From Cristatella mucedo (Eukaryota; Bryozoa; Phylactolaemata; Cristatellidae): a stretch of 37,500 nucleotides of DNA. Each line of letters opens with the position of its first letter. Within the stretch, counting starts at the first letter, position 1. Under the pieces are notes generated by a model. That model saw only the letters and a program-made list of their open reading frames with translations. It did not search any database and was not told where the DNA came from. Location: positions 3,567,501-3,605,000 of the forward strand of contig WPIO01000015.1 of assembly GCA_009760855.2 (NCBI GenBank), given 5' to 3'. The translations under genes and the position numbers were made by a program. Below are positions 30,901 through 37,500 of the stretch, in pieces.

Positions 30901-32667
30901 GACTAATTCAGATTCAGGCAGACGGAGCAAGAGAATGGAGGGACCTAAAGGTGAGTAACAGAGCCTTAAAGTCAATAAGATGCTCGATACACAGTGGTAA
31001 AATGTGCTGCAAGTTTCTATGCTTACGAAATGTGCTGCAAGTTTCTATGCTTACGACACGTAAGTCAAACTTCTGAGTTTTAAACCAACTAAAAGTGTAC
31101 TATTGCACAGGCAAAAAGACCTACAAGTACTAAGTTACAGAACTCTAGTCGGGATGTCACAAATGCATGGATCATCTGGGCTATGTCCTTATCTAAGCGA
31201 GTCCAACTTTTTGCAACGTTACAACGGTGAACGTAAGCAGCCGCGACAGTGGAGCCAATGTGCTCTCCTAGTGACAAGCTGTTCTGGAATAGGACGCCCA
31301 CATTAAGATCAGAGGCTAAAGGAGATAATAGATTTAGAGAGTTGGGCTTTTCAGTTTCTGAGTAATACTTGGTTTGCCCATAATTAATAAGCTGGTTTTG
31401 CCGTTATTCAATTTCAGAAATTCTGCTGCAATCCAATGCAGCGAACATGCAATGCAAGCGCGTATGTCAACAATGTATTCTGTTACGGTGCTATGAGCGA
31501 GTTTGGGGGTTCTGGAAGAATGATGATAAAAGTACAAGAACAAGTGCTTCTCGTCTGCATAAAAATTAAAGTCTTGCTTTGCGATTACATCGGCAAGAGG
31601 GAGAGTATAAACTGTGAAAGGGAGTGGATCTAAAACGGATCCCTTGGGCACCCCATACGTCAGAAGCTCACTGGATGACCGTTTTTCCATTTACATCTAC
31701 TCTCAGAATTATCCTAGTGAGATACCTAAACCATTTTAACACGGTGCCTTTGACGCCGAGGCGAGACGACAGCCACACTCGAGTATCGCAGAGGTATCAA
31801 AAGCTGCCGCTGAGAGACCGAGCAGAGACTAGCACAGAGACTCTACCTAAGTAAGCATTCCTGAGATGAGATGGTCGTTTAAGACTAGCAGCAAGCAATC
31901 AATCAATCAGTGGAGTGATTTTTTCAAACAGTGCTCTTGAACTTGCAACTTGCTTGGTTTGAAGTTTTAATAGAGGCGTAGGTGATTGGGGTTGAGTTTT
32001 ACACGGCTTAAAAATTCTATTAAAATAGAAATTTAAAATTTTCTAAAATAGAAAAACAAAATTTTACCGTAGGTGATTAGGGTGGTTCTTCACGGCTTCT
32101 TCTGCTGTCGCAGCTTCTCGCTCGCCGAGAGCAAAGAGCGGCCTCCGAGAGGCGGCACGATGTTCGCTCAACGCACCTATTTTTCCAACTCACTGATTGT
32201 ACTTGATCCGTTTACCTTTCCGTACTTATCTTGCCGGATGAGGAGCCTCATTGTTAGTCGAAAGTCGGCGGGGAGCGAGCAACAGTAACCGCGTCGAAAC
32301 CGCGGCAGAGACTATCCGCGGCCTCGCATTTAGAAATCATGAGGGGGACTACGCTGCACGCAGTATTGCTAGTAATTTGCGACGCCGTACGCGGAATTTG
32401 AGCGCAACCTCGCGGCGGACGGGGCGAACTACTGGGCAGGGAACGCGAAAGGGAGTCGTGCAGCCTCGTCTCAAGGCCCACCCAGTAACGCAGCGGCGCG
32501 GCCAAGCGAAGCCAACAAATAAAAAATTTCACCTGTCCCGTGTGGGTTTCAACATCCGCTGCTCCGGCGTATGCGGACTTGGTGAACGAGGCACAGCACG
32601 ATCTTGCGACCGAGCGCCGCACGGCCGCTGTCCAGAAACTTCCGGTACGCAGGCACACGGACGCCAT
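27815..32667 (-). CDS. NDUFS6: NADH dehydrogenase iron-sulfur protein 6, mitochondrial (complex I 13-kDa subunit), complete four-exon gene
   Basis: NDUFS6 is a small zinc-binding subunit of the peripheral arm of mitochondrial complex I. Minus-strand exons, 5' to 3': 32667-32533, 28372-28319, 28174-28052, 27904-27815, all phase 0, joining to 133 residues. The presequence [18 protein letters not shown] is basic and lacks acids. The mature part reads [43 protein letters not shown] and [12 protein letters not shown], and ends in a His-rich [10 protein letters not shown]. The Cys and His of [11 protein letters not shown] and the two Cys of CGYCG are the family's zinc ligands. Length is close to the 124-residue human protein. 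All introns are GT-AG: intron 1 is 4.2 kb and full of retroelements, introns 2 and 3 are 144 and 147 bp. The gene lies tail to tail with the cyclase. Confidence 0.95.
28052..28174 (-). CDS. NDUFS6: NDUFS6 exon 3: zinc-site half
   Basis: Acceptor gctatcactccag and donor CTG|GTAAGC. It reads [15 protein letters not shown], then [20 protein letters not shown] and L. The [17 protein letters not shown] block is nearly invariant in animal NDUFS6. Confidence 0.96.
28215..28257. repeat. 13-bp tandem repeat creating three CACGTG boxes in NDUFS6 intron 2
   Basis: gtgcacgagtcac occurs three times in a row (28215-28253) followed by gtgcc. Each junction forms CACGTG (28225, 28238, 28251). Confidence 0.95.
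28319..28372 (-). CDS. NDUFS6: NDUFS6 exon 2 (18 codons)
   Basis: Acceptor ggtctttgtag precedes it and donor CAG|GTATGT follows. It encodes [18 protein letters not shown], matching the family pattern (W/Y)D..DYR..RF between THTGQ and FAIDLIA. It is far too short for ORF calling. Confidence 0.93.
28525..28703. mobile_element. probable pogo/Tigger-like MITE
   Basis: Left end CAATGTAGGTCGACTTCGCA then TATAACAATATCG. The right end, reversed, is CAGTAGACTGCGCTTATAAG then AATCCGC. TA lies on each side (28523-28524, 28704-28705). The CAGT..ACT..GCTTATAA theme is typical of pogo-type termini. 179 bp, in NDUFS6 intron 1. Confidence 0.55.
28706..29640. other. NDUFS6 intron 1, unique-looking part
   Basis: No exon or repeat family recognised; contains an 11-G run near 29008. 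Open frames on both strands have no family motif. Confidence 0.45.
29650..29940 (+). mobile_element. tRNA-derived SINE, family 2, interrupted by a LINE A tail
   Basis: Head agggcttagcctaggggtaa ggtgctcgca (about 29658-29689), then a LINE A 3' tail (29690-29835) and (ATT/AGT) simple sequence, then cttacgacctcactcgtggg gtcgagttctgcagc (29898-29933), which supplies the B-box half. Confidence 0.6.
29690..29835 (+). mobile_element. LINE A 3' tail inside a SINE
   Basis: tgctgacattgagcatgcta caactaaccattcc, then gtgcctagaaagaaattaag ttctctgacagcgct. Tail only. Confidence 0.75.
30310..31910 (-). mobile_element. LINE A, older 1.6-kb copy
   Basis: Decayed tail (atagcgccctaataaaactt gatctc), then on the minus strand [60 protein letters not shown] (YADD degraded to YADE). 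Multiple frame breaks. It carries a 28-bp tandem duplication at 31000-31055. Lies in NDUFS6 intron 1. Confidence 0.88.
31911..32532. other. NDUFS6 intron 1, 5' part
   Basis: AT-rich then CpG-rich near exon 1 (about 32250-32530), consistent with a promoter-proximal CpG-rich zone. No other exon seen. Confidence 0.45.
32533..32667 (-). CDS. NDUFS6: NDUFS6 exon 1: mitochondrial presequence to THTGQ
   Basis: 45 codons from ATG at 32667. The N-terminal 38 residues are rich in Arg, Ser and Ala without Asp or Glu, as in matrix-targeting presequences, and the exon ends ADVETHTGQ. Donor CAG|GTGAAAT follows on the minus strand. THTGQ is the conserved start of mature NDUFS6. A longer overlapping plus-strand ORF (32251-32814) is a shadow. 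Confidence 0.9.
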
Positions 32668-32672
32668 TTTGG
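32662..32672 (-). promoter_or_regulatory. YY1-like element overlapping the NDUFS6 start codon
   Basis: On the minus strand the start codon sits in CCAAAATGGCG, which matches the AAnATGGCGGC type YY1 site that often surrounds the ATG of nuclear genes for mitochondrial and ribosomal proteins. No TATA box was recognised in the 95 bases before the LINE tail that begins at about 32767. Confidence 0.5.
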
Positions 32673-32766
32673 TAACCGGGCCTCCGTCTCACAGCATACA
32701 TCCGGTGATGCCATAGATGTAGGTACACTGGAAAGCCAGGTGTGTGCGCGGAAGAATAATGATGTT
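32668..32766 (-). promoter_or_regulatory. NDUFS6 upstream region (probable core promoter)
   Basis: About 100 bases lie between the NDUFS6 ATG and a LINE A 3' tail. This is the only non-repetitive DNA directly upstream, so the core promoter is inferred to lie here or within the LINE tail. Confidence 0.35.
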
Positions 32767-33045
32767 GATAATAATAATAATAATACACTTGATAAAGCAC
32801 CCTCAGAGAACTAAATCTCTTTTTTGGCACTTTACATTTGCTGCAAAGGAAACATGATCGAATGGTTGGTGGTAGCATGCTCAATGACCACAAGCATAGC
32901 ATGGTTAGAGATGACATGCACATGGTCAGTTTGCAAATATGGTGATTGGCATGAACACAGTCAGCGCGCAAAAGCACACAAACGACGCACATGAACACAC
33001 CGAATGCTGCGATAAATATATGATTTTTAGATTTATGTGATGGAA
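32767..33045 (-). mobile_element. LINE A 3' end
   Basis: (AAT)n, then cacttgataaagcaccctca gagaactaaatctc and 3' UTR to about 33045. It begins about 100 bases upstream of the NDUFS6 start codon. Confidence 0.85.
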
Positions 33046-33299
33046 TTACGTCCCATCTTGCTGGAAGCTGAACATGTACTCATAGAAGTGCTCGTGTCAG
33101 CGGGAGCCCAGGTGCTGACTGACAGATGCTCGCACGGGCAGACATTTAGCTCATTCGTGTAAACAGATCAACCACAGGGGTTGATTGCCTCACCCTGCAC
33201 CCGTGCCGGCTGTAACAAATTATGCAATCCACTTGAATCAGGCGAAAATCAAATGGAAATCTGGTTGCAAAGCTCGAATTCTTTAGTTAAGGCACTTAA

Positions 33300-33300
33300 A

Positions 33301-33332
<32 letters not shown>

Positions 33333-33414
33333 TTTATACTTATATATATAGTATATATATATTTATTTATTTATTTATATTTATATATATATTTATATAT
33401 ATATATATTTATAC

Positions 33415-33454
<40 letters not shown>

Positions 33455-33490
33455 ACATGTGTGTGCACGTGTGTGTGTGCACGTGTGTTG
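33300..33490. repeat. (AT)n then (GT)n microsatellite
   Basis: 33301-33424 is AT-repeat and TTTA simple sequence; 33423-33488 is mostly GT dinucleotide with interruptions. Confidence 0.95.
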
Positions 33491-33544
33491 GATCTGTTGT
33501 TGGAAAGGAATCGTGCCGATCGGTTAGCGATAGCATATGTAATA

Positions 33545-33725
33545 TTGTGACACATACGTACTTAGAGGAAAATGCACGAGGACCGAGCACGTGCTGCGAA
33601 GAACACGTGGTCTTTTTACATGTCAAGCCACGTGTTATTACGTCGGTCGGCAATGGGTCCCGGCTTTGGCAGCACGGGAAATGGAGGCACGGTCTCCAAC
33701 GGGCTTGACGTTGATTAGAGGCACG
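33545..33725 (-). mobile_element. LINE A fragment, diverged
   Basis: Collinear with the LINE A C-terminal region (tttttacatgtcaagccacg, gtcggtcggcaatgggtccc, gcacggtctccaacgggctt). Minus strand reads PTDVITRGLTCKK. Confidence 0.65.
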
Positions 33726-34291
33726 TGACTAAATAATAATAATAATTCACTTGATAAAGCGCCCTCAGAGAACTTAATCTATCTCTAGGCGCTTTACATT
33801 TGCTGTAAAGTGAAATGCAATTGAATGGTAAGTAAAATCATGCTTGAAAAACAAACGAAAAGAATAATATGGTTAGTGGCAGCATGCACAGTGTCAGCAC
33901 GCATAAGCACATCAAGGACGAATCACAGGGACCCACTAAATGCTGTCCTAAATAGGTGTGTTGTGAAATGAGTGGGAAGAGGGAGTAGTACGATGCGAAG
34001 CCAGACGATCAAACATTCCGATAGGTGAGAGGCCGGAGCAAAGGGAAGTGAAGGGCCCTAAATGGAAGTGACCTTGGACCTTAAAGTCGACCATGGCGCT
34101 TGGTTGGGGGAACCAGTGCAGGTAAGTAAGCAGTTTTAAAATGCGACTGCAGCTATCAAGGACAGACAAGCTTAGCGGCCGAGTTCTGCACCAACTGTAA
34201 GTATCTAATTGCACGGGGTGGTAGACCTGCTAGTAGTGAGTTGCAGGAAGTCTAGACAGGATGCCAAATATGCTTGGATCAGTTTAGCTAT

Positions 34292-35837
34292 AATAATAAT
34301 AATAATAATAATATTGCACTTGATAAAGCGCCCTCAGAGAACTTAATCTCTTTCTAGGCGCTTTACATTTGCTGCAAAGTGATACGCAATAGAATAGTAA
34401 GTAAAATCATGCTTGAAAAACAAACAAAATGAATAACATGGTTAGGGGTTACATGCACTGGGTCAGCATGCAAATGTGGTTAGTGGCAGCATGAACAGTG
34501 TCAGCACGCATAAGCACATCGAGGACGAATCACAAGGACCCACTAAATGCTGTCCTAAATAGGTATGTTTTTAAGTTTCTTTTAAATGTGGTCAGGTCAG
34601 GGGATGTTCTGATGCAGGTCGGGAGGGAGTTCCAGGCTGTGGGAGCATACGAGCTAAATGCACGGTCTCCAAAGGATTTAAGGTTTGTACGAGGTATTTC
34701 TAGACTGTTGGATTCCGAAAAGCGAGTGGTACGATGCTTTGCCTGATGGGGGTAGTATCTCTGAAAGATAGGCTGGAGCCATAGAATGAAGAGACCTAAA
34801 AGTGAGCGACAAAACCTTGAAGTCAATCCGTTGCTTGACTGGTAACCAGTGCAGGTCGGCGAGAAGTGGAGTAATGTGGCAACTGCGACGCTCACGACAG
34901 ACAAGCCTAGCTGCAGAGTTTTGCACCAGCTGCAATCGCCTGATCGCACATGCTGGTAGGCCAGTAAGCAGTGAGTTGCAGAAGTCGAGACGAGATGTCA
35001 CGAATGCATGGACCAACTTGGACGTGGTATCCTTATCTAAACAAGCCCTAATTTTAGCAATGTTATGAAGCTGAAAATAGGCTGATTTGACTGTGGAGCT
35101 GATGTGGTCGTCTAACGAGAGGTCGCTTTGGAATATGACACCTAGATTTCGAGCTGATGCAACTGAAGATATGCTGGCAGAGCCAATTTTGAAAGTCAGC
35201 CTTTCCAATTTCTGAATAACACTAGGTTTGCCCATAACTAGTAAGTTAGTTTTATCATCGTTTAGTTTTAGAAAATTTGCTGCCATCCATGATCGGATGT
35301 CATCAATGCATGCAGCAAGTGAGTTGAGAGAATTTGAGGTGCTCGAAGGCCGGGAGGGATCAAAGCAAAGGTACAACTGAGTGTCATCCGCATAGAAGTG
35401 AAAGCCTAGATTGTGCTTGGCAATCACATCAGCGAGAGGGAGAGTATAAACGGTGAAAAGAACCGGACCTAGCACAGAGCCCTGAGGTACTCCATATTTT
35501 AGAGGTACTTCAGATGATCTTTGTCCATTCACGTCAACACTCTGGAGTCTCCCACTGAGATAGGACCTGAACCACTGCAGAGCAGTGCCAGTGATGCCCA
35601 GGCGAGATGAGAGGCGCTCTAGAAGTACTTTGTGATCGATGGTATCAAAAGCTGCCGAAAGATCGAGCAAAACAAGAAGAGACACTCTACCCATGTCTGC
35701 ATTCCTAAGTAGGTCGTTGTATACCCGAAGCAATGCTGACTCTGTGGAGTGATTAGCTCTAAAGCCAGACTGGAACTTACTAGCAAGGTGTGAGGTCTCG
35801 ATATACGAGTTCAGCTGGTCTGCCACGACCCGTTCCT
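34292..35837 (-). mobile_element. LINE A, youngest copy, 1.5 kb, 5'-truncated
   Basis: (TAA)n at 34292-34310, then tail and 3' UTR, then the RT frame from 35826 down. It starts inside the RT coding sequence (GTCATGGCAGACCAG equivalent) and so lacks the endonuclease. Confidence 0.93.
34678..35826 (-). pseudogene. LINE A reverse transcriptase, 382-codon open frame with intact YADD, one late frameshift
   Basis: It reads GFRANHSTESALLRVYNDLL, LLDLSAAFDTIDHKVLLERL, YGVPQGSVLGPVLFTVY, FHFYADDTQLYLCF and SLDDHISSTVKSAYFQLHN. Compared with the copy at 24590, one extra base in gcctgatgggggtagtatct (about 34741-34760) shifts the frame, and the true C-terminus ([20 protein letters not shown] to AFSGSL) is read in the adjacent frame down to 34530. 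The N-terminal endonuclease is absent. Confidence 0.92.
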
Positions 35838-35930
35838 AGCTATGATATCCTAATCTAAGGAGCCACTGATTTTCGGAAATTTACGGAGCTGAAAATGGGC
35901 ACACTTGACTACGGAGCTGATAGCTTATTT

Positions 35931-36423
35931 ACTCTAAATGAACTAATCAGCGGTAAATTCTGACTTGAAACTTACTTTCTATGTTAGAAGTTTTGATATG
36001 GGAATCTGCCACTGTTCGCTCCAGGGTCTCTGATAGGAACAGCGATAAGGAGACTGAGTGGAAGTTGCATAAGTTCTACCGGTGTAGACTTCTTAGCGTG
36101 TGACCTGCCAACAGACTCTCTAAGGGAAGCACGGACAAGATCTGAGTCTAAGGAATAAATACTATTCTGCTAATTATTTGGGTAGCAAAAACCTATGCAT
36201 CTCAGAATGAGAATTTTGCGGTCATTTATCGATCTTGCCAGAGCACTGATCGTGGTGATGCGGCATGCATTCTATATTACCGAGAAGCATGCTGTGAAGG
36301 TAGCTTCGACCTCATATACTAGCCCTCTACTTAAATCGGCTCTGCTGTTTCCGTTACTCAACCGATGGTAAACGTTCCGGAGAAATACTTCAAGCTCGGG
36401 CTGTCCTTATTTTAAACGCCGGC
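35931..36423. other. no gene recognised
   Basis: Unique-looking DNA between LINE A fragments; no open frame with family motifs. Confidence 0.45.
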
Positions 36424-36522
36424 ATTCTTCTCTTTGCAGCAATGTAAAGCGCCTAGAGAGAGAGATTGAGTTCTCTGAGGGCACTTTATCAAGTGCATTA
36501 TTATTATTATTATTATTATTCT
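36424..36522 (+). mobile_element. LINE A 3' tail
   Basis: tctttgcagcaatgtaaagc gcctagagagagagattgag ttctctgagggcactttatc aagtgc and (ATT)n. Only the last 100 bases of the element are present. Confidence 0.9.
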
Positions 36523-37349
36523 TGGCCTCAAAGCGATTGGCCACTGTCTTCGCCATTTTTGCATCTTTGGGGCAAACGAATTTTGAAAAGTTACTCCTAG
36601 ATTGAAGATTGAAGTCACGTTTTGGAAGTCGGCATTTTGGACTTGGCTATTTGCTCTAGCAGTGACGTGCGACTCGTTCGTTCAAACCTGGACCGACTTT
36701 GCACTGTCGCTCCTCGAAGCTAGTGGCAGTGAAACCACAGTACACACCAGACCATTCACTTGGCATCGTGTGCCAATCGCGATGCAGGCCATCCCTTTCA
36801 GCCTATAGGAAGTCGTGCACAGCACGTCTTCCAAACTCAGGCGGCTCTCTCAAACTCAGACTGCTCGGTAGAGGGCGATAGAGGGCGTGAGTGTCAGTGC
36901 AGGGTACGAAGTAAAGAGATCTGAGCACGAGAGTGCAACCGCTCAGAAAGGGGGGAGGAGAGAGAGATGCTTCCGGACCATCGGCTTCCGGAAGCTCGAG
37001 CAAAATCAGAAGACTTTCAGAAGGTGCCTCTCGTGCCTTCGGCAGTAATCAGCAAAGGAATCTCTATTCCGCTCATGTGCCAGGCAATGACAACTTCAAA
37101 TCAGAAGTGGCGGTTCGTGCCGCACCAGCAACTCGCACCAGCCGTTGATGTCGCCATACAGCGATAATAGCTTGCCAGTATCAAGCTAATTATTATCCCC
37201 ATCGACTGATGCCCCTGCGGCCTGCTGCTCTTTCAAGACTCACATGCAAGTAGAGCAAGTGCAGCTGACTCATTAGCAGAAACCCGGCAAGTAAGCCTTC
37301 TGCGGTCACGTTTCTTTCAGCAGAAACCTTCAAACCGCACGTCAGGTTT
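36523..37349. other. no gene recognised
   Basis: Several short open frames on both strands, none with a family motif or convincing splice borders. Confidence 0.4.
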
Positions 37350-37500
37350 GGTGGGCTGAATGAGAGAATGGGGAAAAGGGAATATATAGAGAAAGAAGAG
37401 GGGGAAGAGAGAAACAGCAGAGAGAAAGGGAGAAGAGAAAAGATGAGAGGAGAGGGGAAGGAAGTAGAGGAGAAAGGAGAGAAAAGAAGAAACCGAGAGA
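37350..37500. repeat. purine-rich (GA/GGA) low-complexity tract
   Basis: Nearly pure A/G on the plus strand to the window end, interrupted by a few pyrimidines such as atatata at 37383. Confidence 0.9.

Larger units (their letters stand above)
33732..35930 (-). mobile_element. older LINE A copy split by a younger LINE A copy
   Basis: 33732-34291 holds the tail, 3' UTR and part of the coding region. The sequence resumes at about 35838-35930 (tgatatcctaatctaagga, gctgaaaatgggcacacttg). The insertion between them is flanked by tagctat (34285-34291 and about 35837-35843). A jump at 33959 indicates an internal deletion in the older copy. Confidence 0.78.

Noticed and set aside
32251-32814. 187-codon plus-strand open frame
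   Set aside because: It overlaps NDUFS6 exon 1 antisense, has no family motif and runs into a LINE tail; a GC-rich shadow frame.
1-37500. CRISPR arrays, prokaryotic operons, phage or viral genes
   Set aside because: Repeats are microsatellites and retroelements; no regularly spaced repeat-spacer pattern and no viral protein motif were seen.

Overview
This is animal (metazoan) nuclear DNA. The sequence shows intron-split genes with GT-AG or GC-AG borders, tRNA-derived SINEs, many 5'-truncated non-LTR retrotransposons (LINEs), hAT and pogo-like DNA transposon remnants, and long microsatellites. There are no operons, ribosome-binding sites, CRISPR arrays or prokaryotic features. The species cannot be fixed from the sequence. 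The cyclase is of the atypical beta2/Gyc-88E type, which both vertebrates and invertebrates have.

Two host genes can be assembled by exon logic. (1) On the + strand, eight exons from 1067 to 18531 encode the 3' part of a soluble guanylate cyclase, closest to beta2: end of the H-NOX linker, HNOBA domain, coiled-coil helix, catalytic domain, and a C-terminal tail ending in a CaaX-like CSLL. All splice phases join without a frame break. The 5' exons (H-NOX haem domain) lie outside the window or were not recognised. (2) On the - strand, 27815-32667 is a complete four-exon gene for NDUFS6, the small zinc-binding subunit of respiratory complex I (133 aa including a mitochondrial presequence). Its exons are so short that it is easily missed by ORF scanning. 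The two genes are tail to tail, separated by about 9.3 kb that is mostly transposable elements.

Most of the rest is mobile DNA. LINE family A (CR1/L2-like reverse transcriptase, 3' tail ending in (ATT)n) has about 20 copies or fragments. The longest is 21682-25042 (+), with endonuclease and reverse transcriptase regions but a mutated catalytic YADD. A younger one at 34292-35837 (-) keeps YADD and carries one late frameshift. LINE family B, a second CR1/L2-like family, is represented by 19480-20372 and 25140-26795 (+) and several minus-strand tails. Two tRNA-headed SINE families are present. A SPIN-like hAT element (21601-25139) has been split by the long LINE A copy, and a probable pogo-like MITE sits in NDUFS6 intron 1.

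Layout: 1-1066 SINE, AT-rich and CpG-rich DNA with no recognised exon; 1067-3073 cyclase exons a-c; 3074-6274 LINE-filled intron; 6275-7089 exons d-f; 7090-12879 intron; 12880-13034 exon g; 13035-18221 repeat-rich intron; 18222-18531 last exon; 18532-27814 nested LINE/hAT intergenic block; 27815-32667 NDUFS6; 32668-37500 NDUFS6 upstream region with nested LINE A copies and purine-rich DNA. The two host genes are not functionally linked as far as can be seen (cGMP signalling versus oxidative phosphorylation).
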